From assembly GCA_044357345.1 (NCBI GenBank), contig JBIKPR010000002.1, forward strand, positions 1-64,000: a stretch of 64,000 nt of DNA, given 5' to 3'. Shown here piece by piece: positions 1 through 9,109 of the stretch (the first letter of the stretch is position 1; each line of letters opens with the position of its first letter). A model generated the notes under the pieces. The model was not told where the DNA came from and did no database searches. It saw only the letters and a list, made by a program, of their open reading frames with translations. The DNA is from JABMMZ01 sp044357345 (GTDB lineage: Bacteria; Bacteroidota; Bacteroidia; NS11-12g; UBA955). The translations under genes were made by a program, and so were the position numbers.

Positions 1-786
1 AGGTGAAGCCATATAGTTGTAGTCAGAAGAACGAAGGAAACCAAATCCATCAGGAACAACTTCTAAAACACCTTGGGTGGTAACAACGCCTTCAAGTTCA
101 AGTAACTGCTGCACGCGGTCGCGTTTAGTGTTTTCGCGATCTTGTCTTTCACGTTCAGCTTTTTCGCGTTCAATTCTTTGATGTTCTTGTTGTTGCTTTT
201 GCTGTTCGTCTTGAGGCTTATGCTCTTGGTGTTTGTGCTCGTGAGGCTTATTGTCTAGGTTTTTGTTTTCGTTGTTTCTGTTCTCGTTATTCCTGTTCTC
301 GTTGTTTTTATTCTCGTTGTTCTTGTGTTCGTGTCTGTTTTGGTTGTTGTGCTTGTGTTTGTGCTCAACAACTTCTTTTTCTGGAACTGGAACGGTATTA
401 AGTTCTTCGGTATTTGGGTTTTCAAGAACGATGGTTTCAGGTTCTTTTACCTCCGGTGTTGCAATCGGTTCTTCAGGATCTTGCACCAAAATAATTTCTT
501 CGTTTTCAAGGCGGCTGATTTCATCGTTAATTGAGTTGTCTTGTTTAACTGGAGGGTTATTATTTGACTTACCTACTGGTTCAGGCTTCTTTTTAACTTC
601 TTTGTTGATGCGGGTTCTAGGCTTTTTTGCTTTTGCATCATTTTTTGCATCGTCTTCGTTTTGGATAGCGGTAATCTTTTCAATTAAAGCTTCTTTTTCT
701 AGGTTCATTGCGCCTTCTATGCCTATGGCGGTGCCAATAACCCTTAATTCCTCAAGAGGCTTTTCTAATAAGTTCTGATTTTCCAT
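1..786 (-). CDS. rho: Transcription termination factor Rho, N-terminal part (partial at window edge)
   Basis: The first 262 codons of Rho, read from an ATG at 786; the ATPase part lies beyond the left edge. Residues 1-45 are a short helical Rho N-terminal region. Residues about 55-235 form a long, low-complexity insertion: acidic/proline stretches, then an Asn/Glu/Lys-rich run built from NENRN-type repeats (about 130-180) and a Gln/Arg/Glu-rich run. The RNA-binding cold-shock-like domain starts near residue 239 with GVLEVVPDGFGFLRSS, a Rho signature. Rho is the hexameric RNA helicase that ends untranslated transcripts. Large insertions of this kind are typical of Bacteroidota Rho. The opposite strand is open across the insertion only because of its base composition. 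Confidence 0.93.
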   Translation of the reverse strand, partial: MENQNLLEKPLEELRVIGTAIGIEGAMNLEKEALIEKITAIQNEDDAKNDAKAKKPRTRINKEVKKKPEPVGKSNNNPPVKQDNSINDEISRLENEEIILVQDPEEPIATPEVKEPETIVLENPNTEELNTVPVPEKEVVEHKHKHNNQNRHEHKNNENKNNENRNNENRNNENKNLDNKPHEHKHQEHKPQDEQQKQQQEHQRIEREKAERERQDRENTKRDRVQQLLELEGVVTTQGVLEVVPDGFGFLRSSDYNYMASP

Positions 787-937
787 TGATATACAGGAAT
801 GATAATTTTAATAAATAAATTGGGACAAAAAATTGTGGGGGTGAAGAAGATTTGAAACTAAAAATAGCAGGCGATTGCCCTCTTCTACACTGCAATGATA
901 CAATAAAATCGCGAAATAAAAAATTTATTTAAGCAGC

Positions 938-1906
938 TTAAGGATTCGCTTGCTGGCTTTTTTTAATGGCTTTGTTCCTTTGGTTTTTGGTAAAAGGAAC
1001 AGGAATATACTTGGCGGGAAACTGATTTAAGTCTTTTAATAATTTATCCAAATCAGCTGCGGTATTGTTGAGGTTGTTGTACAAAGCTTTGTCATTAACC
1101 AACAAGCCAAGAGAACCCTCACCATTGTTTATTTTGTCCATGATGCCACTAATTTGTGTAAGTGCTTCATTGGCTTTGTCAACGGTTTCTTTCAGTTTAA
1201 GAGCAGCCAGATTATCTGAAGTTGTTTTCAAATTGGCTATGGTCAAACTGATTTTTTCGTTGTTGTTTTTTAAGTTTTGTGTAATGCTTTCAACATTGCC
1301 CATGATGTTGCTCAATTTTGGCATGCTTTGTTCCAATATAATGGAAGCATTGTTGCTGGTGCGGGTAAATGATTTTAATGAGCTGTTGAAATTCACCAAA
1401 GATCTGTTGAGTTCCCCATTGGCCAAAATACTGTCAAGAGAAGTAACGATGCTGTTGATTTTTGCATTCAATGGTTTTAAAACATTGCTCATGGATTCCA
1501 TAAGGGTGGTATCGGCCATTGAGTTGAGCGTTTGACCACTTTCGGCCAATTTGTTGGATTTGCTGAACTGTAAATTTAAAGCCTTTCCGCCAAGCAATGC
1601 GCTGCTAACCTTGATGCTTGAACCTTCAGGAATATCAATGTCTTCATTGATCACAAAATAAACTCTGAATCTACCATCTGGTTTTAACAATTCAACGTCG
1701 GTTACATTGCCAACTTTATAGCCATTAAATAAAACGGGGGTCGATTTGCTAATTTCAGCAACATCTTGCAAAATTGCGTTTAAGGTGTATTTCTTAGAAA
1801 AAAAACTTCCTTGACCAGCTAGGAAATTGTATCCCAATACTAAAAAGGTAATTGCTATTGCAGCGAGTGCACCAACTTTAGTTTCATTTGATACTTTAAA
1901 AGCCAT
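938..1906 (-). CDS. MCE/MlaD family lipid-transport protein
   Basis: A 322-residue protein with one N-terminal membrane helix (about residues 12-31) followed by an MCE domain (about 38-118, containing PVLFNGYKVGNVTDVEL and IPEGSSIKVSSALLGGKALNL). A long helical, coiled-coil-like C-terminal region follows, ending in a Lys-rich tail. MCE proteins are the periplasmic substrate-binding components of MlaFEDB-type ABC transporters that move phospholipids between membranes. No MlaE or MlaF gene is visible here; in Bacteroidota these often lie just upstream of the MCE gene, but upstream here is a divergent T9SS gene. It precedes rho on the same strand with a 151-bp gap. Confidence 0.88.
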   Translation of the reverse strand: MAFKVSNETKVGALAAIAITFLVLGYNFLAGQGSFFSKKYTLNAILQDVAEISKSTPVLFNGYKVGNVTDVELLKPDGRFRVYFVINEDIDIPEGSSIKVSSALLGGKALNLQFSKSNKLAESGQTLNSMADTTLMESMSNVLKPLNAKINSIVTSLDSILANGELNRSLVNFNSSLKSFTRTSNNASIILEQSMPKLSNIMGNVESITQNLKNNNEKISLTIANLKTTSDNLAALKLKETVDKANEALTQISGIMDKINNGEGSLGLLVNDKALYNNLNNTAADLDKLLKDLNQFPAKYIPVPFTKNQRNKAIKKSQQANP

Positions 1907-2112
1907 AATTTACTGCAAATATAAATTCAAATCATTGCATTTCCAATTGTAAACCTTTTGAAGTGACTTGAATTCGTTGAATCTGTGCTTATCTGCCACC
2001 ATTTGGTCATAATATGACAAAAAAAAGGGACGTTTTTTTTGTTTTACACTAAAAACATTATTTTTACAAAATCGAATAAAGATAATAATCATTTCTATAA
2101 CATCAACGCCTC

Positions 2113-5100
2113 ATGAAGAGATTTTACAATATTTACTTTCTTACTATGCTGATGCTGCTTTGTGCGCAAGGTATTTCTGCCCAAGTCCTTATTTTGGGGA
2201 ATGGCAGTTTTACTGGCTCTAGCTTGGCCGGCCCTGCCAACACCAGCACATCTGCCAATGCCTCTTCGCGTTATGCGTATATTTTTCCGCAATCTGTAGT
2301 ATCTGGATTGTTGCACAATGACAGTATACGCAGTATTTCTTTTATGCGCAATGGTGGCGGTGCACTTGTGGGTACTTGTAGTTTGAAAGTATACATGCGA
2401 ACCACGGTGAATTCGAATTATGGAAACAGAAATGTTAATTGGGTGAATTTGACTGGCACCACCGGTATGAAAAAGGTTTACGACAAAAGTCCTAGTAATG
2501 ATTTTGACAGTGTAGATGGTTGGGTGCGTTTGGTGTTTAATACGCCTTATGTGGTTGATACCGTATTTGGTAAAAACTTAGAGATTTTGGTTGAATACAA
2601 TCAAATATCGTCTCAGAATTCGAACATATTTTGGAATTTCGAAAACAGTGGAACAGTGAGTGGCTATGCGGCCAATCAAACCAAGTTTGTTAGAAGCAAT
2701 GGAGGAACCATTACCGATACCACCAATTCTTCAACCGAATGGCATCCAACCATTCGAATAGAATTCCCTAGAAGTGATTTTGATTTAAGTGTTTTGAAGT
2801 TGTACAGCTTGGGTAAATTGCCCATTCCCAATGGCAATCCAGATACTGTAAAAGCCATCGTTCAAAACGTAGGAAAGAAACCTGCTACATTTAAAATGTA
2901 TTTGCGCAGTGCGGGGGCAAACAATCTATACGATTCTGCTTTATACACCTTAGGGTATTTGGAAGAAAAACTACTTAGAATGCCCTTATTGAATCCAACA
3001 AATTTAGGTTTGGATACCTTAACTGCCAGTGTTCAAAATGACCAAGGCAATACCAACAATTCTGTTTCTGGGTATCGTTTGGCAACAAGTAATATTTATT
3101 CGTATAAAGATCCAACAAGACCCATCGTTGGCGGAATTGGTTTTAATGGCACATCGGGTGATTTCGTAGCTAAGTTTTTCTCAGGAACGGCTGACTCCAT
3201 TAATCAGATTAGTGTGAGTTTTGCAGGTTCTAACCAAAAATTCAAATTGGGTATTTGGAAAGCCGATGGGAAAGGCGGCTCGCCTGGCACCAATGTGTGG
3301 ACTTCAGATACCTTAATCACCTCTCCGAGTTTTGTAACGCCGGTTATGCCGCCAGTGCCAATCAAAGAAAGTTTTTATGTTGGGGTTAGACAAATTGGAA
3401 CAGTGAATGTAGCTTTTGGTTACCAACCTGAACTGCCTGTTAGACGGGGAACTTTCTACTATGCAGCTCCGATGGGAGACACCTCTTGGGTTGACTTTGC
3501 GCCGGATGCTCCATTTAAGTTTGCCATAGAGCCGCGCTTACAAATGGTAAACGATGTCGCACCAATTAAAGTATTGGTTCCCAAAGACACCGTGAAGCTT
3601 TTGAATATTGTTAAAATGGCACCTAAAGTTAGTGTTTTAAACTATGGTTCTGCCAACCAAAGCAAGAAATTCAATGTTAAATTAAATATATTTAGATACG
3701 GTAATTTAGAATACACCTCAACAAGAAGTGACTCATTGAGTTCCGGATTAAAACGCACCATAGTGTTCGATTCCAGTTTCTTGCCAACCCAGGCAGGCGA
3801 TTACGATATTCAAGTGGTGACCTTGTTGTCGAATGATGAGATGAGGGACAATGATACTTTGCGCAGCAAGTTTATCGTCGCGGTATACAAAGATGTTGGT
3901 CCAACCACCATTTTTGATCCATCTAATGGATACGATTATGAGCAATTTGTTGATACGATTTATCCAACGGTATTTATTCAAAATTATGGATTAGACAAAC
4001 AAGGCCCTTTTAATGTACGCGCTGAGATATATGACAGCAGTAATGTGTTGATTTATTCGGATGTGCGTTCGTTTACCCTAACACCATTGAATAGCATACT
4101 CGCCTCGTTTAAAATCTTCCCTTGCGATATCAAAGGAATTTACCATTTTAGAGCCTATTCTGAATTGGGGATTGATATAGATAAAACCAACGATACGGTA
4201 AGACGAACATTTAAGATTGTGCGCAGCAATGATGTGGCAATTACTTCTATTGTATATCCGGCAAATAATCAAAGTTTATCTCCCCCTGTTGCCAGTAAAA
4301 ACCCAGAGGCAGTCTTGGAAAATTTAGGCGACTTTAACCAAGCGGATCCTTTTACTTCAATATGTGATATATACTTCAACAACAACTTAATTTACCGCGA
4401 TTCCATTTCTTTAAATTGTTTTAGAACCATCCCACAATCTTTGATTTTTAAAACATTTAAACCAACACTTAAGGGTTATTACACCATGATGGTTTATTCA
4501 AATTTGGGAATTGACCAGTACCGTGCCAATGACACTTTAAAAAGTGTTTTTGCAGTGGGTGTTCCCGATGATGTTGAATTGGTATCAATTTCGCCAAACA
4601 TCAACAGTGTTTTGCAATTGAATAAGGTTTACCCAACCCAAGTTACAGTTCGCAACAATGGTTACTTCCCGCAGAATACGCCATTTCCGCTGATATTTAA
4701 AGTAAGCAATGGGGTAAACATCCAATACTTAAAAGTGAAGTTGATTACCATAGACAGTGGTGAAACAAAAACGATTACCTTGGACACTACACTTAAGTTG
4801 GATAATTTAAGCCAATACAATGTTGAAGTATACACCAGTTTGAACAAAGATTTCATTAAGGTTAATGACAGTATTAAAGGATTTTACAATACGGCCAAAT
4901 CCTATGACATAGGGGCAAGTAGAATTATATTCCCAACGGTAAATGATACCTTGTTGACCAATATTCAGGATGTTGAAAGTATCGTTGAAGTGGTTAAATA
5001 CGGGGATAGTTCAGTAAGTGATCGTTTCAGTACCACCTTGCAAATATTTAACAAGCTGAACAAGGTTTTATTGTACTCAATGAAACTCGATTCGAGCATG

Positions 5101-5865
5101 AATGGCAAAGACACATTAAGGTTGAAGTTTCCATCTTTTGGTATCGGCTCGGTCTTGTCTGTTTCGCTTAAATCATTTACCACTTGGACAAAAGACCAAT
5201 ACAATTTGAACGATACCTGCAGGGGGGAAAGCCGCTTTATGGTCTTGTATGATGCAGTGGCAGTTTCAGTTACCAAACCATTGAATTTGCAAACCTATTT
5301 GAAAAGTGAGCCTTCAATTACCCCGCAAGTCCGCATCAACAACGGTTCGAAAAAAGTCTTAAGCGATTTTTATGGCGTCTTAAAAATAAATGAATTGGAT
5401 ACGGTAAATCTGACTGAGAAATTGGTCTACATCGACAGCACGTATATTCAGAATTTATTGCCAAGCGAAAGCCGTGAGATAGATATGCTAAAAGTCTTGT
5501 CATTTGCGGGTTTGAACAAGGGACGGTACAAAGTGTATTTGAATGTGTACTATCCGATGGACCAAGTGCCGAGCAACAACGTTTTCCAAACTACATTTAG
5601 GGTGGATGAAAAATCAAGTATAGTATTTGATTACACTGGGGGCATAAACCTTTATCCAAATCCGAGTAAAAATGTATTGTATGTGGACCTATTGGATGCA
5701 GAGCTGCTCAACGAGAAAATCGAGATTGTTGATATTCATGGCAAAATTGTAAAGACTTTGCGTGCCGACCAAGCCAAGCTGGAGATCAATCCAACTGAAT
5801 TGTCTTCTGGAATTTACACCCTTAAAATCGGTGTTCGGTTGATAAAATTTGTTGTAGAGAAATAG
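2113..5865 (+). CDS. Very large secreted T9SS protein with CARDB-like repeats
   Basis: A 1250-residue protein with a signal peptide (hydrophobic MLMLLCAQGISAQ, cleavage near residue 24). Most of its length is a series of beta-rich domains of about 100-130 residues that repeatedly carry a phrase like NDTLR or NDSIKGF near their ends, resembling CARDB or other Ig-like adhesion repeats. The C-terminus (from about residue 1178, LYPNPSKN, through GKIVKTL to the final IKFVVEK) is a type A T9SS sorting domain. The protein is therefore exported by type IX secretion and probably anchored to the surface. Function is unknown; adhesion is an inference. Confidence 0.85.
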   Translation: MKRFYNIYFLTMLMLLCAQGISAQVLILGNGSFTGSSLAGPANTSTSANASSRYAYIFPQSVVSGLLHNDSIRSISFMRNGGGALVGTCSLKVYMRTTVNSNYGNRNVNWVNLTGTTGMKKVYDKSPSNDFDSVDGWVRLVFNTPYVVDTVFGKNLEILVEYNQISSQNSNIFWNFENSGTVSGYAANQTKFVRSNGGTITDTTNSSTEWHPTIRIEFPRSDFDLSVLKLYSLGKLPIPNGNPDTVKAIVQNVGKKPATFKMYLRSAGANNLYDSALYTLGYLEEKLLRMPLLNPTNLGLDTLTASVQNDQGNTNNSVSGYRLATSNIYSYKDPTRPIVGGIGFNGTSGDFVAKFFSGTADSINQISVSFAGSNQKFKLGIWKADGKGGSPGTNVWTSDTLITSPSFVTPVMPPVPIKESFYVGVRQIGTVNVAFGYQPELPVRRGTFYYAAPMGDTSWVDFAPDAPFKFAIEPRLQMVNDVAPIKVLVPKDTVKLLNIVKMAPKVSVLNYGSANQSKKFNVKLNIFRYGNLEYTSTRSDSLSSGLKRTIVFDSSFLPTQAGDYDIQVVTLLSNDEMRDNDTLRSKFIVAVYKDVGPTTIFDPSNGYDYEQFVDTIYPTVFIQNYGLDKQGPFNVRAEIYDSSNVLIYSDVRSFTLTPLNSILASFKIFPCDIKGIYHFRAYSELGIDIDKTNDTVRRTFKIVRSNDVAITSIVYPANNQSLSPPVASKNPEAVLENLGDFNQADPFTSICDIYFNNNLIYRDSISLNCFRTIPQSLIFKTFKPTLKGYYTMMVYSNLGIDQYRANDTLKSVFAVGVPDDVELVSISPNINSVLQLNKVYPTQVTVRNNGYFPQNTPFPLIFKVSNGVNIQYLKVKLITIDSGETKTITLDTTLKLDNLSQYNVEVYTSLNKDFIKVNDSIKGFYNTAKSYDIGASRIIFPTVNDTLLTNIQDVESIVEVVKYGDSSVSDRFSTTLQIFNKLNKVLLYSMKLDSSMNGKDTLRLKFPSFGIGSVLSVSLKSFTTWTKDQYNLNDTCRGESRFMVLYDAVAVSVTKPLNLQTYLKSEPSITPQVRINNGSKKVLSDFYGVLKINELDTVNLTEKLVYIDSTYIQNLLPSESREIDMLKVLSFAGLNKGRYKVYLNVYYPMDQVPSNNVFQTTFRVDEKSSIVFDYTGGINLYPNPSKNVLYVDLLDAELLNEKIEIVDIHGKIVKTLRADQAKLEINPTELSSGIYTLKIGVRLIKFVVEK

Positions 5866-5881
5866 TAATTATCTACCTTTG
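5852..5881 (+). promoter_or_regulatory. Promoter of the biotin carrier gene
   Basis: TTG at 5852-5854, 19 nt, then TACCTTTG at 5874-5881, matching the Bacteroidota primary sigma factor pattern (-33 TTG/TTTG and -7 TAnnTTTG). The box ends 7 nt before the ATG, so the mRNA should have almost no leader. Confidence 0.55.
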
Positions 5882-5888
5882 CACAACT

Positions 5889-6389
5889 ATGTTAGAAGCA
5901 ATTGTGCATCAGAAAACCATAAGGGTTGACATTCAAGGAAACAAAGCCACAGTGAACGGAAACGAATCATTGATGGATGTTATTTCTGTGCAAGATGGTA
6001 AATTTTTTCATTTGATTTACAAAGAGCATTCGTATTACTTTGAAATCTTGTCTTTTGATGCCGATTCTAAAACCTACAAAATTGGTTTTGATGGCAGAAC
6101 TTATGAAGTTGGCATTAAAGACCGTTTCGATCAGCTCTTGCACAGCATGGGGCTGGATCAAGTGTCGAAGCCCAAAATCAATGAGGTTAAAGCGCCGATG
6201 CCAGGTTTGGTCTTGAGCATTAAGGTGAGCGAGAACCAAGAAGTGAAAAAGGGGGATGCAATTTTGATTTTAGAAGCCATGAAAATGGAAAACGTTATCA
6301 AATCGCCAATTGATGGCGTGATTAAGCAGATTGTTGTTTCAGAAAAACAAGCTGTAGATAAAAACCAAACACTCATACTATTCAACTAA
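5889..6389 (+). CDS. Biotin carboxyl carrier protein (biotin/lipoyl attachment protein)
   Basis: A 166-residue protein whose last 70 residues are a biotinyl domain; the target lysine is K132 in the signature LEAMKMEN, preceded by KAPMPGLVLSI. The N-terminal 90 residues are the beta-rich extension seen in carrier subunits of acetyl-, propionyl- or methylmalonyl-type carboxylases and decarboxylases in Bacteroidota. It would carry carboxybiotin between carboxylase and carboxyltransferase subunits in the cytoplasm, but no partner subunit is encoded nearby. Start is ATG at 5889, just after the T9SS gene and with its own promoter. Confidence 0.88.
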   Translation: MLEAIVHQKTIRVDIQGNKATVNGNESLMDVISVQDGKFFHLIYKEHSYYFEILSFDADSKTYKIGFDGRTYEVGIKDRFDQLLHSMGLDQVSKPKINEVKAPMPGLVLSIKVSENQEVKKGDAILILEAMKMENVIKSPIDGVIKQIVVSEKQAVDKNQTLILFN

Positions 6390-6439
6390 ATAAAAAAATC
6401 AATATAAAAAACTCAAACTGCATATGCATTATTGCCATC

Positions 6440-7054
6440 ATGGCATTGGTTTTAAGTTCATGCGGAAGCTTGTCTATTTCTCAAAAAAGATACAGCCGAG
6501 GCTTAAACATCGATTGGTTCGCTGCCAAAGAAGACAAGGGTGCAGCACAAAAGCAAAGTACAAGCAAAAGCAAACGAACAGAAAGTATCATAGCAGCAGA
6601 AGCTCCAGCGCAATTGGACGAACCTGTTATGGGTGGTACAAAAACAGAATCCTATGTTGCAAGTTCAGTTGTCGCCAGCAAATCAGTTGCGCCGGTATCC
6701 GTTAAAACTTCGTGCGTAAAGGCTGGCAAAGTAGTAAGAACAAAGTCAGCTCTTGGCTCAAAAATAGCTTCAGGAATGAAAGTAAATGCAAGCAAAATGA
6801 GACAAAAAGTACCTTTGAAAATAGCGGGTGCCAAACGTGTGGATGCAACACACGATTCAGATGTAAGCCTATTGATATTAATTATTTTAGCCATTGTTAT
6901 TCCGCCTTTGACTGTGTATTTATACTTTGGCGAGATTAACATTCACTTTTGGTTGTGTTTGTTGTTTTGTTTTGTTGGATTTGGGATACTCAATTTGTAT
7001 TGGGGATTTGGAACTTTGTATGCTTTGTTAACAGTTTTTGGTATCTTCGGATAA
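6440..7054 (+). CDS. Putative lipoprotein with C-terminal YqaE/Pmp3-like membrane domain
   Basis: The N-terminus has a lipobox-like LVLSSC, while the C-terminus (about residues 140-204) has two hydrophobic helices. The first, LLILIILAIVIPPLTVYLYF, matches the YqaE/Pmp3 (UPF0057) pattern of an ILAI..PP core followed by a short loop and a second helix. The middle is a basic, Ser/Lys/Ala-rich linker with several Val-Lys-Thr segments. The ATG at 6440 leaves only a six-residue, uncharged leader before the lipobox Cys. The frame stays open upstream without another ATG/GTG/TTG, and its sequence (KKINIKNSN...) looks like a genuine signal-peptide n-region, so a rare start such as ATC at 6398 is possible. 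Function unknown. Confidence 0.65.
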   Translation: MALVLSSCGSLSISQKRYSRGLNIDWFAAKEDKGAAQKQSTSKSKRTESIIAAEAPAQLDEPVMGGTKTESYVASSVVASKSVAPVSVKTSCVKAGKVVRTKSALGSKIASGMKVNASKMRQKVPLKIAGAKRVDATHDSDVSLLILIILAIVIPPLTVYLYFGEINIHFWLCLLFCFVGFGILNLYWGFGTLYALLTVFGIFG

Positions 7055-7079
7055 TTAAAATCCCGACGTTGGTCGAAAA

Positions 7080-7100
7080 ATCTAGTATCTTATTCTAGAT
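7080..7100. promoter_or_regulatory. Inverted repeat upstream of oxyR (candidate operator)
   Basis: ATCTAG at 7080-7085 and CTAGAT at 7095-7100 form a perfect dyad with a 9-nt spacer. It sits directly upstream of the -33 element of oxyR, where LysR-type regulators usually bind to control their own gene. Confidence 0.4.
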
Positions 7101-7103
7101 TAA

Positions 7104-7134
7104 TTGTTCCTTCAATTAGGCGTGCTTATATTTG
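7104..7134 (+). promoter_or_regulatory. Promoter of oxyR
   Basis: TTG at 7104-7106, 20 nt, TATATTTG at 7127-7134: a good match to the Bacteroidota -33/-7 promoter. The start codon follows 18 nt later. Confidence 0.6.
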
Positions 7135-7152
7135 CACAAATAATTATAAATT

Positions 7153-8088
7153 ATGACTATAACACAATTAGAATACATCATTGCGCTCGACACCCACAGG
7201 AACTTTGTGAATGCGGCTGACAGTTGTTTTGTGACCCAACCAACTTTGAGTATGCAAATACAAAAGCTAGAGGATGAGTTAGGGGTTAAGGTATTCGATA
7301 GAAGCAAGCAGCCGGTTGTTCCAACCCATATCGGTGAAGATATTATCGCTCAGGCCCGCAATGTTTTAAAAGAGCATAGCAAAATTATAGAACTCATTCA
7401 AGATGAAAAAGGAATTATAAAAGGCAATTTGCGTTTGGGTATAATACCAACCGTAGCGCCTTATCTGATTCCGAGATTCTTGGTTAAGTTTTTAAACAAA
7501 TACCCTGATGTGAATTTGGTGGTGAACGAACTAACCACTGAGCAAATTATCTATCAATTAAAGAACGATTTATTAGATTGTGGCATCATGGCTTCGCCGA
7601 TAAAGGATAAAAATTTGAACGAGGAAGTTTTGTATTACGAAGAATTTGTGGCCTATGTTGCACCTTCTAACAAATTGTCAAAAAAGACAACCTTAAAGGG
7701 CAGTGATTTGGACCTTGAAGACATTTGGATTTTGAACGAAGGACATTGCATGCGCAACCAAGTAATCAATATCTGTGGAGAGCGTAAGAAAGACACCAAT
7801 AAAGCCCGTTTTGAATACCAAACAGGAAGCGTAGAAACCCTTAAGCGCTTAGTGGAACAAGACGATGGGGTTACCATTTTGCCAGAATTATCTGTATTGG
7901 ATATGGGCGACGATCAGATGGAATTGGTGCGTTATTTTAAATCGCCTGAACCAGTTCGCGAAATCAGCATGTTTACGCACAGACATTTTGTAAAAAAGAA
8001 ATTAATTAAAACACTTTCTGATGAAATCATTTCAACCATGCCAAACAAAATGAAAAAGAAAGACAAGCGCGATATTGTAAAGATTTAA
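7153..8088 (+). CDS. oxyR: OxyR, LysR-family hydrogen peroxide sensor-regulator
   Basis: A 311-residue LysR-type regulator. Residues 1-60 are the winged helix-turn-helix (FVNAADSCFVTQPTLSMQIQKLE), and about 90-300 form the substrate-binding-like domain. The redox pair of OxyR is present: GHCMRNQVINIC gives C199 and C208, the same residue numbers and spacing as in the Escherichia coli protein, where peroxide makes a C199-C208 disulfide. It should activate peroxide-defence genes; the 2-Cys peroxiredoxin at 30945-31577 is a likely target in this window. Own promoter and a dyad lie upstream, and a strong terminator follows. Confidence 0.95.
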   Translation: MTITQLEYIIALDTHRNFVNAADSCFVTQPTLSMQIQKLEDELGVKVFDRSKQPVVPTHIGEDIIAQARNVLKEHSKIIELIQDEKGIIKGNLRLGIIPTVAPYLIPRFLVKFLNKYPDVNLVVNELTTEQIIYQLKNDLLDCGIMASPIKDKNLNEEVLYYEEFVAYVAPSNKLSKKTTLKGSDLDLEDIWILNEGHCMRNQVINICGERKKDTNKARFEYQTGSVETLKRLVEQDDGVTILPELSVLDMGDDQMELVRYFKSPEPVREISMFTHRHFVKKKLIKTLSDEIISTMPNKMKKKDKRDIVKI

Positions 8089-8109
8089 TTAGCGTTTAAG
8101 TAAAATATA

Positions 8110-8144
8110 AAATCCCGTTCGGTATTGCCAAACGGGATTTTTTT
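8110..8144. terminator. Bidirectional terminator between oxyR and pyrF
   Basis: Stem AAATCCCGTT (8110-8119) pairs with AACGGGATTT (8131-8140) around an 11-nt loop. It is followed by T's on the plus side and preceded by A's on the other, so it serves both convergent genes. Confidence 0.85.
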
Positions 8145-8162
8145 ATGGATAAATTTTCTAAA

Positions 8163-8969
8163 TTATTTAGACATTTCTTCGGCACATTGCATTTGCAAAC
8201 TCTTTGCTTCTGCTTCTGCTTTTTCGATATAATCTGCACCCGAAGAGGCATATAAAATGCTTCTGCTGGCATTGATTAAGAGTCCACCGAAATCGCTCAT
8301 TGCAGCTTCGCACACATCGTGCACAGTGCCACCTTGGGCGCCTACACCTGGAACTAGGAAGAAATGTTCTGGGAAGGATTCTCTTAATTGTTTTAAATCG
8401 CTGGCCTTGGTTGCTCCAGTTACAAACATCAAGTTTCCCGGATTGCCCCATTGGCTTACCTTATGCATCACATGTTGGTAGATTTTTTGACCCTCAGCTT
8501 CCAATATTTGAAAGTCTTTGCTGCCTGCGTTGCTGGTGAGTCCCAAACATATTACCCATTTGCCTTCGAAGACGAAAAATGGACTTAATGAATCTTCGCC
8601 CATGTAGGGCGCAACTGTAATTGAATCGAAATTTAAACGCTTAAAGAAAGCACGGGCATACATGGAGCTGGTATTGCCAATATCGCCGCGCTTGGCATCG
8701 GCAATGGTGAAGCACGATTTAGGGATTAAGTTGAGCGTTTCTTCCATACACTGCCAACCTTCGCTGCCGTATTGCTCGTAAAAAGCGGTATTAACTTTAT
8801 AGGCTACGGCGTATTTATATGTGGCTTCAATAATGTTGCGGTTAAATTCTACCATGCCTTTCATGCTGCGTTCAACACCCTCTGGCAATTTGTCCATATC
8901 GGTGTCCAAACCAACACAAAGCATGCTTTTCTTTGCTTTTATTTGGGCAATTAATTCCTCTCTATTCAT
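8163..8969 (-). CDS. pyrF: Orotidine 5'-phosphate decarboxylase
   Basis: A 268-residue protein of the long PyrF subfamily. Near the N-terminus is CVGLDTDMDKLPEG; the catalytic DAKRGD motif gives D91, K93 and D96 on a TIM barrel, and the phosphate-binding end has FLVPGVGAQGG. It converts OMP to UMP in the last step of pyrimidine synthesis. No other pyr gene is adjacent. Convergent with oxyR, with a shared terminator. Confidence 0.95.
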   Translation of the reverse strand: MNREELIAQIKAKKSMLCVGLDTDMDKLPEGVERSMKGMVEFNRNIIEATYKYAVAYKVNTAFYEQYGSEGWQCMEETLNLIPKSCFTIADAKRGDIGNTSSMYARAFFKRLNFDSITVAPYMGEDSLSPFFVFEGKWVICLGLTSNAGSKDFQILEAEGQKIYQHVMHKVSQWGNPGNLMFVTGATKASDLKQLRESFPEHFFLVPGVGAQGGTVHDVCEAAMSDFGGLLINASRSILYASSGADYIEKAEAEAKSLQMQCAEEMSK

Positions 8970-9109
8970 TGGAGCAAAATTAATTTAAATTTAGCATTTA
9001 ATCGTATTCAAAAATCGTTGGTCGAAAGCTGGATTAAAAACCAATTGCGGATTTGTTAGTTATATGCATAAACCTTAGTCTTGTAACACAATTTAAATAA
9101 GCTAGTATT

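Noticed and set aside
251..778. 175-codon plus-strand frame opposite rho
   Set aside because: It is the complement of the Asn/Glu/Lys repeats (giving Phe/Leu/Ser runs); the minus strand reads into the Rho RNA-binding domain.
1910..2092. 60-codon frame between the MCE and T9SS genes
   Set aside because: Low-complexity AT-rich sequence with no signal, motif or promoter; fits a divergent promoter region.
8465..8480. ACATGTTGG similar to the REP end inside pyrF
   Set aside because: It lies in conserved coding sequence and lacks the hairpin partner.
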